Shown piece by piece: positions 17,030 to 25,010 of a stretch of DNA of 64,000 nucleotides (positions are counted from its first letter, which is position 1; each line of letters begins with the position of its first letter). The stretch is from Phyllobacterium zundukense. Lineage in GTDB: Bacteria > Pseudomonadota > Alphaproteobacteria > Rhizobiales > Rhizobiaceae. The stretch is from NCBI RefSeq assembly GCF_025452195.1, contig NZ_CP104972.1, forward strand, positions 434,001 through 498,000. The letters are read 5' to 3'. Under the pieces are notes generated by a model. The model saw nothing but the letters and a program-made list of their open reading frames with translations. It made no database searches and was not told the DNA's origin. The position numbers and the translations under genes are program-made.

Positions 17030-17251
17030 ATGACGATTCCACGACCACAACATCGACCAAACCATCCGGATCGCTTCCACGATTGTCAGCGGGCGATAGA
17101 AGATCGCATGTTGGAGCTCCTGGGTGACGCCCAGGTTGCTGGGTGGACCAAGGAAGAGATCCTCGCTGCGATGATCGAAGTTGCCGAGAATACCAATCTG
17201 GCAATGCATCCCAATGACCTGCTGTCGGTTAAAACCGAGCTGGCAAGTTGA
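17030..17251 (+). CDS. CQA-family small protein, copy 1
   Basis: 73-residue helical protein with HPDRFHDCQRAIEDRM and AQVAGWTKEEILAAMIEV, ending in LKTEL-like sequence. The same layout (HPDRFxxCxxA..F..L, then AGW-x-xxEA-xxI) occurs at 17643, 34432 and 44395. The one conserved Cys and Trp are notable. No function known. Confidence 0.65.
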   Translation: MTIPRPQHRPNHPDRFHDCQRAIEDRMLELLGDAQVAGWTKEEILAAMIEVAENTNLAMHPNDLLSVKTELAS

Positions 17252-17319
17252 TGAAACGAAAAGACCTCTGAAATCCATTGTAGACTGCAACCAAATCATC
17301 AATGCAGAGTTTGGAAGCC

Positions 17320-17652
17320 ATGGAAATCAAATGGCAAAAAACACCCCCGGGACAGGACGGGCAATTGCAAGACTTTACCGCAACAAGCCGCAACGGCATC
17401 AATATCGGCCGGGTTTATCGAATCGATAGTGGCCCAGACCTCGGACTTTGGTTCTGGACTTTTCTCCTCGGTCATTCACAGTTTCGTATGACTGACGTCA
17501 GTGGCGTTCAACGCTCAAGGCCACACGCGGCCCAGCAAGTCGCACGGGCCTATCAGCGTTATCTTGAAACCGCTGGTAGTGACGGCGGCGGATTGAGCCG
17601 GATACCTTTTATCAATCCCGCTAACAGCAACCGAAAGCCACCATGCCCATAA
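17320..17652 (+). CDS. GHS-family hypothetical protein
   Basis: 110-residue protein. Start taken at ATG 17320 (MEIKWQKTPPG); an ATG at 17302 is also open. Core: INIGRVYRIDSGPDLGLWFW and LGHSQFRMTDVSGV, then ARAYQRYLETAGSDGGG. The same core (GRVMKIDGGP, LGHSDFRRGDLSGV, RYLEYPSDKGGG) forms the truncated copy at 20698. Gene overlaps the next start. Function unknown. Confidence 0.6.
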   Translation: MEIKWQKTPPGQDGQLQDFTATSRNGINIGRVYRIDSGPDLGLWFWTFLLGHSQFRMTDVSGVQRSRPHAAQQVARAYQRYLETAGSDGGGLSRIPFINPANSNRKPPCP

Positions 17653-17843
17653 TGCCGCCACAGGATGACCGCGACGACCTGGATTGCCAGGAAGCTTTGG
17701 AAGTGGAATTCCAGGCGCATGCGGGAGTGGCGTTACTGCAGCTATTGGAAGACGCCAAGTCGGTGGGTTGGCCCGAAGCGGAAGCGCGCAAAGCTATTAC
17801 GCGGTTGATCGAGGTGCACCTGAACTCGGAACGCCAAGCCTGA
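17643..17843 (+). CDS. CQA-family small protein, copy 2 (divergent)
   Basis: 66-residue protein: DRDDLDCQEALEVEFQAH, then LLEDAKSVGWPEAEARKAI. It overlaps the stop of the GHS gene (start 17643, or 17652 in a TAATG junction). More diverged from the other CQA members, sharing C, the GW and the EA-x-x-AI pattern. Confidence 0.6.
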   Translation: MPIMPPQDDRDDLDCQEALEVEFQAHAGVALLQLLEDAKSVGWPEAEARKAITRLIEVHLNSERQA

Positions 17844-17943
17844 TACTTATTGCGACTGCGAATAGTGTCGCGTCATGTAACTCGGCACCTGTAGACTTAC
17901 CCGAGGGTCATCACATTTGCTAAATGGAGGGTATCAGAAGGTT

Positions 17944-18171
17944 TCAATCTGCGTAAAGAAGTAGGACGCCACCAATAAGGATCAGGGCTATTGCCGGGAG
18001 GTTTTTCGTCAAACCGAGAAACTTCAGTCCTTGGGCGCGAGGTTCCAAAGATGCCGAGTTTTGATTGGCAGACGAGTGGGGCGGCTGGCTCAATTTGCGA
18101 TGACTGAGCGCTGCCCAAACCGAATAGAGCACGCCAGCGATCACGAGAATTGCGCCGAGAGCCTTAAACAT
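17944..18171 (-). CDS. two-span inner-membrane protein
   Basis: 75-residue protein from ATG 18171, preceded by GAGGGAG. Spans: ALGAILVIAGVLYSVWAAL (about residues 4-22) and ALILIGGVLLLY near the end, joined by a polar loop. Its first bases overlap the end of the DUF3606 relic upstream. Not a family I can name. Confidence 0.65.
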   Translation of the reverse strand: MFKALGAILVIAGVLYSVWAALSHRKLSQPPHSSANQNSASLEPRAQGLKFLGLTKNLPAIALILIGGVLLLYAD

Positions 18172-18361
18172 TGTCTATCTCCCTCAGGAATGAGAGTTCG
18201 GCCTCGATTTTTTTGCGACTTCCTGCATGTTTGATAATTAATTCGAGAGCACGATTCTTGCTTAAGTCAAACTTGGTCATCAGATATTGGACTTCATAGT
18301 CGTCACTGGATTAGACTTTTGAACGATCCCGGTTATCCTGATTATTTTTATCGTCGGCCAT
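18164..18361 (-). pseudogene. DUF3606 protein gene with an in-frame stop
   Basis: 66-codon frame from ATG 18361 (GGGAGGA upstream) with TAA at codon 17. Before it MADDKNNQDNRDRSKV, after it SSDDYEVQYLMTKFDLSK and ALELIIKHAGS: the DUF3606 pattern MADDK...DRSRV-NL-xxDYEV. One codon change makes the stop. The rest of the frame is intact, so loss is recent, or the gene is read through or restarted internally. Family function unknown. Confidence 0.7.
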
Positions 18362-18512
18362 CTAAATTCCTCCCGTTCTTTACTTAACTGCAAAACAGTA
18401 TTCGGTCGTTTTCGTTCCGTGGTATTGCAGCGAGCACAAAGAAGATGCCGGCGAATGACGGAAGGAACACGCGCTCAAGGATTTTTACCGCGACGCGCCT
18501 GAAGAGCTTTCC

Positions 18513-18762
18513 TCATTCTCGTAGCCCGGGCGCTTGTCGGCGGGAGTCTTGGGAGGCGTTGGATCGTTCGCGATTAGCATCACGCCAAGCCTTCAGATAA
18601 ACCTTGTAGCGCTCCTCGTTCGCCTGCCGCCACTTGCGAGATTTCTCTGCTGCCCTGGCCTTCTGGTCGGGACCTCTGCGGATTGGCAGCCCGCCACTTA
18701 CGCATCCTTTCAGCCGCCTTGGCTTTACGGTCGACCTCGCTCGTATCATCGCCTTTTGTCAT
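18513..18762 (-). pseudogene. KWRAAN-family gene, frameshifted
   Basis: The reverse strand gives GDDTSEVDRKAKAAERMRKW, then after one extra G in CAGAGGTCCC (intact copy: CAGAGTCCC) continues ARAAEKSRKWRQANEERYKV in the next frame. The intact paralogue is at 40929. The family is very basic with two KWR-type repeats; a nucleic-acid-binding role is possible but unproven. Confidence 0.65.
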
Positions 18763-18931
18763 TCAGACGCGTCTCTTCCAAATTTTTGCGTTCTAGAACG
18801 GTCGGTTCACGTATTAGGTAGACTATCGGAAATGAGGCCCGGACAAAACGATGTTCCATTGACATACAGGCGGAGCATGTAGAGGCTGAAACGTCCAGAG
18901 GGCCGTGACAGCGGCGGAGGGGGATCTGGCA

Positions 18932-19351
18932 ATGGACGACACTTTACATCCGGCAGCGATAGAGCACCTGCCCGGCTTCATCACGGCTCCAGGCCAAAGC
19001 GACTGGCTGTTCACTGTCGTGGTCGTCATCTTTTTGGCCGCCGTTCTTATGATTGGCAATGTCTATTTTCAAATTCATGCTCTTCCCGAACGAATGGCGC
19101 ATCGGACGAAGAAAGTGCAGATGGAAATCGTCGCCGTCCTTGCGCTCATATCCCTCGTTACCCACAACCATATCTTCTGGATCGCAGGCTTGTTGTTGGC
19201 GCTAATCGATCTGCCGGATTTCTCCACGCCGATGACTTCCATAGCCCAGTCACTCGAGAAATTGTCAGGACGTGCCCCTGCCCTCCAAGATGAAGTGATC
19301 ATAACGCCTGAACCGGAACCTAAGCCCGTTACGGCCGGTGAAGGAGTCTGA
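18932..19351 (+). CDS. DUF3302-like two-span membrane protein, partner of HlyD-type pump subunit
   Basis: 139-residue protein with spans LFTVVVVIFLAAVLMIGNVY (about 30-50) and LALISLVTHNHIFWIAGLLLAL (split by His residues), then a short cytoplasmic tail with Pro/Glu. Start at ATG 18932 after GGAGGGGG. The HALPERMAHRTKK segment between spans resembles the DUF3302 pattern (YiaW of E. coli), whose gene likewise sits directly before an HlyD-type gene (YiaV). The gap to the next gene is 3 nt. Resemblance is by topology and order. Confidence 0.6.
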   Translation: MDDTLHPAAIEHLPGFITAPGQSDWLFTVVVVIFLAAVLMIGNVYFQIHALPERMAHRTKKVQMEIVAVLALISLVTHNHIFWIAGLLLALIDLPDFSTPMTSIAQSLEKLSGRAPALQDEVIITPEPEPKPVTAGEGV

Positions 19352-19354
19352 GCG

Positions 19355-20584
19355 ATGCTTGAATTACTTCTCTGTTCAATGGTCACCATATTTCCGGATT
19401 ATCTCTATCGCCGCTATGTCCAAGGTAAGCGCATAGGGCGTGAAATCACTCTTTACACGATGTGGTATGAACTGCGATGGGGCATCACCGCGTGTCTATT
19501 GCTGACAGTCGCTCTGATCACACTGATTTTCTACTACCATCCTTCGACGAAGAACGTCACGGCGGTATTCCGTACAGTCACCATTCTCCCAGAAACCTCC
19601 GGCCGGGTGGCCGAAGTGTTCGTTGGGGTCAATGCAAAGGTCGAAGCGGGTGCACCGCTGTTCCGGCTCGATAGTTCAGAACAGGAGGCAGCACACGAGA
19701 CGGCACAACGCCTGATAGATGAGGCCATTGCCGAGACCACCGTGGCACAAACAGAACTGGCGGGGGCGGATGGGCTCATTCAGCAGGCACAAGGCGCATA
19801 CCAGCAGGCCCTGGATGAACTCGCAACCAGGCAAGAGCTTTTGCGGCGCAGGGCGGACGTCTCGGTTCGCGAGGTGGAGCGCTTGCAAATCAACGTGGAC
19901 AGCCGGAAGGGAGCGCTCGACGCGGCGATCGCCAACAAACGCACCATAGAGACAAAGCTTTCAGCGCTCCTGCCCGCGCAGAAGGCCAGTGCAGAAGCAG
20001 CCCTGAAGCAGGCTCAAGTCGAGCTGGATAAAACGCTGGTTCGGGCCGGTGTTGCCGGAACCGTTCAGCAGTTCGCCCTTCGGCCCGGCGACGTTGTAAA
20101 CCCAATGCTGCGCCCGGCAGGAATCCTTGTCCCGCGAGAAGCTGGACGTGTCGCTCTCGTTGCCGGTTTCGGACAAATCGAAGCGCAGGTGATGAAAAAG
20201 GGAATGATCGCCGAGGCCACGTGCATCGGGAAACCCTTTACGATCATTCCCATGGTCGTGACCGATGTCCAGGACGTCATTGCTGCGGGGCAAATCCGTG
20301 CCTCGGATCAGCTGATCGATGTGCAGCAGTTGGCGCGGCCGGGCACGCTCACGGTCTTCCTCGAGGCGCTTTATCCGGGGCAACTGGCGGGTATTCCGCC
20401 TGGCAGCAGCTGCATCGCAAACGCCTACACCAACAACCACGATGCGCTCGCAGCTCCCGACATCAGCACCTCACGTTGGATATTCCTGCACGTCGTGGAT
20501 ACGGTCGCGATCGTGCATGCCATGATCCTTCGAGTGCAGGCGCTGATGCTGCCCGTCCAGACTCTCGTGTTGGGGGGACACTAA
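19355..20584 (+). CDS. HlyD family membrane-fusion (periplasmic adaptor) protein
   Basis: 409-residue adaptor. It has a TM segment near residues 43-62 (ITACLLLTVALITLIFYY), the biotinyl-lipoyl half motif TILPETSGRVAEVFVGVNA, a helical hairpin (about 105-225) rich in Ala/Gln/Glu, then the second lipoyl half DKTLVRAGVAGTVQQFALRP and a beta-barrel part. Usual length for EmrA/YiaV-type proteins. Two C-terminal hydrophobic stretches (WIFLHVVDTVAIVHAMIL) are unusual for HlyD and suggest YiaV-like architecture. Works with the DUF3302-like protein, probably in a two-component or incomplete efflux system; no outer-membrane factor nearby. Confidence 0.85.
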   Translation: MLELLLCSMVTIFPDYLYRRYVQGKRIGREITLYTMWYELRWGITACLLLTVALITLIFYYHPSTKNVTAVFRTVTILPETSGRVAEVFVGVNAKVEAGAPLFRLDSSEQEAAHETAQRLIDEAIAETTVAQTELAGADGLIQQAQGAYQQALDELATRQELLRRRADVSVREVERLQINVDSRKGALDAAIANKRTIETKLSALLPAQKASAEAALKQAQVELDKTLVRAGVAGTVQQFALRPGDVVNPMLRPAGILVPREAGRVALVAGFGQIEAQVMKKGMIAEATCIGKPFTIIPMVVTDVQDVIAAGQIRASDQLIDVQQLARPGTLTVFLEALYPGQLAGIPPGSSCIANAYTNNHDALAAPDISTSRWIFLHVVDTVAIVHAMILRVQALMLPVQTLVLGGH

Positions 20585-20619
20585 GAGCGCGCTGATTCCT
20601 AACAAACTGGAGTAGATCG

Positions 20620-20676
20620 GTGTGGCAGAGAATAAGATCACTAGATATCAATGACTTGCAAGGCGCTCTGCCACAC
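20620..20676. repeat. 11-bp perfect inverted repeat
   Basis: GTGTGGCAGAG (20620-20630) and CTCTGCCACAC (20666-20676) flank 35 nt. The right arm with the preceding AATGACTTGCA has a diverged copy at about 51735-51760. It sits right after the HlyD gene and before a truncated gene, so it may be the end of a small mobile or repeated element. Confidence 0.5.
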
Positions 20677-20697
20677 CTAATATTATTCTAAACCCGG

Positions 20698-20929
20698 CGA
20701 CTTCGTTGCTGAGGCGGAAGGTCAGACCATCGGCCGGGTGATGAAGATCGACGGTGGACCAGAGAAGAACAAATGGGAATGGTCATTCCAACTCGGCCAT
20801 AGCGATTTTCGACGCGGCGATTTGAGCGGCGTCGAGGATAACAAGCAGGAAGCGGCCGACAAGATCAAAGCGGCCTTTGCGCGCTACCTCGAATATCCAT
20901 CTGACAAGGGCGGAGGATCCGGACTTTAG
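20698..20929 (+). pseudogene. GHS-family gene truncated at its 5' end
   Basis: The open frame has no start upstream of its first homologous codon; it reads GDFVAEAEGQTIGRVMKIDG, then LGHSDFRRGDLSGV. An internal ATG at 20738 leaves 63 codons. It begins directly after the inverted repeat at 20620-20676, which marks the breakpoint. Compare 17320. Confidence 0.6.
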
Positions 20930-20988
20930 ACCTGAACAATGGAAGCCCGGATCAAATGCCTACGCCAAGGCGAAGGGCGGGTAATGTA

Positions 20989-21318
20989 TTGACCGTCGAC
21001 TGGATGTCCACGCTTGAGGAACAAGTGGAATTCCTCGCTCAAATTGCGGAAGATGTAGCCCGTACGCTTGCGCTTCCTGATCTGAGTGATGCCCAAGCCT
21101 TGAGGCTTTACCTGGTGGTCGAACAGGGTGGGTCCACATTCGATCGTATCCTAGCTGAAATGGATGAAGACGACGTGGAAGACGACCTTTTCGAGGCCGC
21201 TGCAGACATTGCCGATATATTGACCAGCCTTTCAATCTCAACAGCAAACAAATTACGTGCAATGGAGGGATTGGCGCCGATAGAGTTTCCGCCTGATGAT
21301 GGAAGTTCGGGCAAGTGA
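20989..21318 (+). CDS. STLQ-family acidic helical protein, copy 1
   Basis: 109-residue protein from a TTG start matched by the ATG of the paralogue at 26862 (TVDWMSTLEEQVEFLAQIAE against AIDWISTLQEQAEFVTRIAE). Very acidic middle (EMDEDDVEDDLFEAAADIAD). The pattern VVEQGxSTFDRI is shared. Helical by composition, no membrane span, no known domain. Confidence 0.65.
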   Translation: MTVDWMSTLEEQVEFLAQIAEDVARTLALPDLSDAQALRLYLVVEQGGSTFDRILAEMDEDDVEDDLFEAAADIADILTSLSISTANKLRAMEGLAPIEFPPDDGSSGK

Positions 21319-21516
21319 AAGAGGCAGCAAGCTTATTTGCGGGGATCCGATCCTTGCAGTCATTGCAGTGAGACTATTTTTCCAAAGTCAGAATTTGGAA
21401 CTCGACCAATCTACGGAAATTGTCGTCGCGGCCAAGCCAAGCATATGCCTTTCCGGCGGTCTGCCACGCCGAATGCATCCATCGCGCTAGGTGACTCGAT
21501 TTGACCCAATTTTGGC

Positions 21517-21744
21517 CTATCTAGACTTTTTGCTTTCTGGTCCGCAAATGCGACCGGAATCCCAAGGTATGACTTCTTGACCATCATCTGAATATTTCAC
21601 GGCCACAGCAGCTTCGGAGTTCGAGACGACAGTTGCCTGCACCCATTCCTCATCACCCGAGACGGAATCACCGCCTCGGATCACTTTGACAGGATCGCCC
21701 GGTTGTAGCGAACTGAGTTTGTCACCGGTGTCTGGATTTTGCAT
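21517..21744 (-). CDS. small beta-rich hypothetical protein
   Basis: 75-residue protein with an excellent ribosome site (AGGAGG 7 nt before ATG 21744). The sequence LQPGDPVKVIRG, VQATVVSNSEAAVAVKYSD and PWDSGRICGPES suggests an SH3/KOW-like small barrel. No family name; DNA or ligand binding cannot be judged. Confidence 0.65.
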   Translation of the reverse strand: MQNPDTGDKLSSLQPGDPVKVIRGGDSVSGDEEWVQATVVSNSEAAVAVKYSDDGQEVIPWDSGRICGPESKKSR

Positions 21745-21923
21745 GGCAATTCCTCCTGTAGTTCAACACGCAGAACCTGAAGAAGTTGCTGAGGGCTCCG
21801 TTTTTTACCCATGGCCAGAAATGGGCATGCGAGAAACGTGCTGAGCTGCACTCGATAGCCGTCAGCCTCACAAAAGTCGCATCGGGTTTTTCGCACGTCC
21901 CGCTGCGTTCTTCCACACCGCTA

Positions 21924-22390
21924 TCAATACGGCGTCGCGCTGAGGCCAAGCTGCTTTGAACCGCACGCCGAGCACTTCAACCTAGGCGCGAGCTCCTTAT
22001 GCATGGCGCTGTGGCTTCCGAGCTTCTGTGCCAACTCCTGAAGATCGATCTTCCGCGAGTGGCTGCACCCTCTCGCTGACAAAATACCCAAAGCGTATAG
22101 CCGTTGTCGATCATAGCGCCGATGGTGCCGTTTTCGCTGCTATCATTCATTTGAACGGGTTGCGGCGTCGCTTTCGGTTCAAAGATGTCTTCGTACGGGA
22201 GAACTTCGCAATCGGTGCTATTGCAGTCCTTGCACCTGAATTTGAGGCTTTTGATTTCTTGGCCATGGCCAAAGATCCCGGCAAGGCTGTCTGCTGTGAA
22301 GCTCGCAGCCTTTTTGCAGATCCGGCAGCGGGATCGCACCAACATGCCATGGCGAGCCGCCTGCCCTAATGTTTTGATTGTTCTCGTCAT
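21924..22390 (-). pseudogene. two-part zinc-ribbon protein, frameshifted near its end
   Basis: From ATG 22390 the frame encodes MTRTIKTLGQAARHGMLVRS, a Cys pair CRICKKA and a second pair FRCKDCNSTDC: a zinc ribbon of a type common in rhizobia. It continues into MIDNGYTLWVFCQREG. There one base is missing compared with the copy at 15758; in the next frame it goes on CSHSRKIDLQELAQKLGSHS and KCSACGSKQLGLSATPY to a stop at 21924. As it stands the ORF ends at 21977 in foreign sequence. The two zinc-ribbon parts could originally have been separate genes. Confidence 0.6.
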
Positions 22391-22502
22391 GAGAACAACA
22401 TGAGAACATAGGACCAGACCGTCAAGCGCCAAAGACGCCGCAGCAGCTAAGGAACAGTTGCTACTGCGAACCGTTAGAGTACATCTGAGCAGGGAAGAAA
22501 AA

Positions 22503-22787
22503 ATGGATAGGGCCGAGGCGACTATCAAGGAACTGCGGGTAGAGTTGTCGAACTTGCGGGATGACCTTGCCGTGATCGAAAGTAGTGAGGTTTTCGCCGC
22601 AAGAGCGATTGGCAATCAAGAGGTCGTCAGTGCTATTAGGCATCGGATCGCCGAACTGGAATCGATCCTTAGGCTCAGGCATCACTGTATGCACCCCGGA
22701 TGCAAGTCGTGGGGATCGTTCGGCTTTGACAAGCGCGATGGTGTGGAATGGTATTGCAGCACACACAAGGGCGATGCTGACGACTGA
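22503..22787 (+). CDS. HPGC-family protein, copy 1
   Basis: 94-residue protein. Residues 1-60 form a coiled helix (ATIKELRVELSNLRDDLAVI; RHRIAELESILRLR). The C-terminal module is HHCMHPGCKSWGSFGFDKRD and EWYCSTHKGDADD, a CxxxxC...C..H arrangement that should bind one zinc. The module is common in rhizobial small proteins. From 22529 to 22815 the DNA is nearly identical to 32725-33011. Confidence 0.7.
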   Translation: MDRAEATIKELRVELSNLRDDLAVIESSEVFAARAIGNQEVVSAIRHRIAELESILRLRHHCMHPGCKSWGSFGFDKRDGVEWYCSTHKGDADD

Positions 22788-22841
22788 TGCGAGGGCGACA
22801 GCATTGCGGTTCTCCATTCATGAAATTCAAATTATTGGGAT

Positions 22842-22937
22842 ATGATTGACTCTCTCTGGCCATTGGCGGACTATTCCAAGGTCGCCAGGCATAAATGGCC
22901 GCTGGCGCTTGAGAGATGCGATGCGCTCCCGCCGTAA
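22842..22937 (+). CDS. 31-aa conserved small ORF upstream of the DWM gene
   Basis: ATG 22842 to TAA 22937 encodes a peptide with two WPLA motifs (SLWPLADYSKVARHKWPLAL). A second copy lies before the DWM relic at 35 kb (35054-35143), where the frame reads FRPLADNSNVVRHLWPLTL and runs on into the DWM start. Differences include silent changes, so the peptide itself may be selected. The start has no strong ribosome site, and the 35-kb copy lacks the ATG. It could be a leader peptide or an old N-terminal extension. Confidence 0.4.
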   Translation: MIDSLWPLADYSKVARHKWPLALERCDALPP

Positions 22938-22957
22938 CCAAGCGCGGGAGGGATATT

Positions 22958-23224
22958 ATGCCCCGTCATTTCGGGAACTTTATCTATTACAGCGAAGACT
23001 GGAATGTAATGCAGAGTGCGCTTTTGAAGGCCACCAGAAAGCTGCACAGGGCTCGAGGCCACGAAGATACGGACCGTCTCGCGCGAAGAGTGATGACACT
23101 GTTCGATCAGGGCCTCCGCGATGCAGAAGTCATCGCTCGCACAGCTGCCAATCAGGAAATACTAATTGCCAAAATTGTGTCTTTGCGAAGCTCGGCAAGG
23201 TCCCCTCATGCCCAACGATATTAA
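22958..23224 (+). CDS. DWM-family small helical protein, copy 1
   Basis: 88-residue protein from ATG 22958, with GGGAGGG upstream. Pattern: YYSEDWNVMQSALLKATRKL, then TDRLARRVMTLFDQGLRDAE and ARTAANQE. The same pattern occurs at 35162 (broken) and 42349. All predicted helices, no Cys, no membrane span. Its end overlaps the ZR gene by 17 nt. First gene of the DWM-ZR-TMP module. Function unknown. Confidence 0.65.
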   Translation: MPRHFGNFIYYSEDWNVMQSALLKATRKLHRARGHEDTDRLARRVMTLFDQGLRDAEVIARTAANQEILIAKIVSLRSSARSPHAQRY

Positions 23225-23435
23225 TCAACATCTTGATAGCAAACTGGTATGCCCAAAGTGCCGAACGATCTACCTCACTTTTACGCAAGATATAGGGCCG
23301 AAGACACCAATCGTTTGTAGCTCTTGCGGAGAACACATGGGTACATGGGGTGAACTGGAGGCAGATTTCTTTGTCCAAGGCGGAGCCAGCGGCGTGTTCG
23401 AAATGCGCGACGGCCAGATCATACGCAGGGAATAA
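23208..23435 (+). CDS. ZR-family zinc-ribbon-like protein, copy 2
   Basis: 75-residue protein: KLVCPKCRTIYLTF, IVCSSCGEHMGTWGELEADF and the end VFEMRDGQIIRRE. It overlaps the DWM gene before it and is followed after 4 nt by a TMP frame. The two CxxC pairs are intact. Confidence 0.75.
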   Translation: MPNDINQHLDSKLVCPKCRTIYLTFTQDIGPKTPIVCSSCGEHMGTWGELEADFFVQGGASGVFEMRDGQIIRRE

Positions 23436-23439
23436 TCCT

Positions 23440-23589
23440 ATGTGAATAGATTTCGGTAACGATGGGGAACACGGTCCGCGTGACCTGCCCTACTGTCTCT
23501 ACGGCTTAGTATTTTTTGTTGCGCTCGCCATCGCGGTCGCGATTGGGTGGTTCTTGCACGTAGAAGACTTGGGAGCAAACGTTCCCTGA
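23440..23589 (+). pseudogene. TMP-family gene with a stop at codon 2
   Basis: Compared with the intact gene at 42894 (ATGCGAATAGATTT) this copy reads ATGTGAATAGATTT: CGA has become TGA. The rest of the 49-codon frame is open and conserved (DLPYCLYGLVFFVALAIAVA), so damage is a single transition, presumably recent. No nearby in-frame ATG or GTG restores a start. Confidence 0.7.
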
Positions 23590-23644
23590 ACCTAGCACGC
23601 AATGAGGCCAAAGCCTCATTGTCCGGCACGGCCTGTTGTGCACC

Positions 23645-23880
23645 TAGAACTTCACCCTGAACTCTGCAGTGCCATTGAGGCTGTAGCTGTCAGCGAAATT
23701 GGACAGGCTGGTGTTGATGGAACCTCGCTGTAGAGCGAATATTTGTCGGCATTCCAGTTATAGCTGCCGCCAGCGCTGATACCGCCCCACGTGCGGTCGG
23801 TCGCCGTGGCGAAGTTCACACCCGACACATCGGTCTCGTTGCCGTCGAGGAATTCGTAAATCCGGATCCAGCCTCTCGAC
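23645..23880 (-). pseudogene. autotransporter barrel remnant 2
   Basis: Only the last ~75 residues of the barrel remain: YEFLDGNETDVSGVNFATAT and RTWGGISAGGSYNWNADKYS. A one-A deletion (GATGGAACC where intact copies have GATGGAAACC) then shifts the frame before ADSYSLNGTAEF. Upstream sequence is unrelated. Confidence 0.8.
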
Positions 23881-23953
23881 GTTGTGAACCTTCGGCGCAC
23901 GACATCCATCCGCGGTACGATACGTCTGTACGGGCCGACAACTTTGGTTCCGG

Positions 23954-24337
23954 CTATTTAATGCCCATTAGGTTCTTCAGCTCTGAAACCTTTTTCATGC
24001 AACCTTGTTCATCGCCGGCGTCGGCCATCTTGCGCGCATCAGCCATCAATTGACCGATTTTGTCAGTCGATTTGTCGGAGGGTTGGTCGGTGACCTGTTT
24101 TTGGTGTGGTGAAATTGCTTCCACCGCGCCCGTTGTCGACCCGCTGTCCTGCTGCTTGCCTGGCAAGACTTCCTCTTGATGCTTGGTGGCGGGCATTCCA
24201 GAATTATCGGTCACTGCTCCCGTCTCCGCGGCTACAGTCGGTTGCCTGAGATTGTTTAGTTCTTCTTGGCAGTCCGCGACCGCCGGGGCAGCAAACCAGA
24301 GCGTGGCCGCTGCGATTGTGAAAAGCCGGATAGGCAT
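23954..24337 (-). CDS. secreted periplasmic protein, unknown function
   Basis: 127-residue protein with a clear signal peptide (MPIRLFTIAAATLWFAAPAVA, one residue over 20 avoided here by noting cleavage after AVA at residue 21) and a mature domain that starts DCQEELNNLRQ, has a Gln/Ser/Thr-rich linker, and ends with a helical motif ADARKMADAGDEQGCMKKVS. Two Cys (near residues 23 and 117) could form a disulfide. GGAGGTT precedes ATG 24337; the longer frame is noise. Similar short secreted proteins occur in rhizobia. Confidence 0.7.
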   Translation of the reverse strand: MPIRLFTIAAATLWFAAPAVADCQEELNNLRQPTVAAETGAVTDNSGMPATKHQEEVLPGKQQDSGSTTGAVEAISPHQKQVTDQPSDKSTDKIGQLMADARKMADAGDEQGCMKKVSELKNLMGIK

Positions 24338-24549
24338 TTGAACCTCCGTGTTGTACGTATTCCTCTTCTTATGAAAACGATCTCGCGCGCGAGGCGGTTC
24401 CTTGCGCACCGATTGCCGCCGCGATTTTTCCCAAGCATCGAAGTACAAGCCGGCCGGATGAGCGATATTGCCCGCGGCTAACCGGGCCTGAAACCATAAT
24501 AACAATTGATAATTTACCGGTGACTGCAATTCTGTCTCAATAGCTGGAT

Positions 24550-24666
24550 GGCAAGCGCTCCACCCGCAAATGGCAGACGATCGGACTCCTTTCCGATCTC
24601 GATAGACCACTCAAGAGCCAACCGGCCAAAGAGGCTGGCATCTACGTAGAAGAAAAGCGGCTGTAA
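24550..24666 (+). pseudogene. DUF982 gene remnant
   Basis: Only the last codons are readable: KEAGIYVEEKRL then stop at 24664-24666, matching KEAGIYITQKRL in the intact copy at 41756. Sequence before it is scrambled. Confidence 0.55.
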
Positions 24667-24962
24667 GACCTTTTGCCTATTGTGATCGCGCCATTGGTCC
24701 GATTTTGCGTCACGGAGCTCATGATAGCCTTATGTCCCGGCTCGTCCCGGTCGGGATGCCCCTCAGGAGGGCCAACAGCCCGATCAGCTGATCTACCCTT
24801 CCAGCTGATCGGGCTTTCTGTCCCTCACCGGACAGAGAAGGAACCAAAGCATGTTTATTTGTTTGGTGGACGCCGATATTCCAGATCGGTTGGGTTTATG
24901 ATCCGCAACGTAGCAGATCACGACCCACAAATTGGCGGTGGCCGAGAATCCGCCGCCCCTTC
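24640..24962 (+). repeat. dispersed noncoding repeat with hairpins, copy 1
   Basis: About 300 bp downstream of the DUF982 remnant match 41990-42292 downstream of the intact DUF982 gene (roughly 80% by eye). Inside are a 14-bp perfect stem at 24777-24815 and a GGCGG hairpin at about 24934-24958. Both copies lead into a member of the ZR/DWM module. Confidence 0.7.
24777..24815 (+). terminator. strong hairpin, likely terminator
   Basis: AGCCCGATCAGCTG pairs perfectly with CAGCTGATCGGGCT across an 11-nt loop; followed by a short T-rich run TTCTG. Confidence 0.7.
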
Positions 24963-25010
24963 ATTTGGTATTGGCCCTTGCGCGGCGATCATGGCGCTAA
25001 GTGTGGCATC

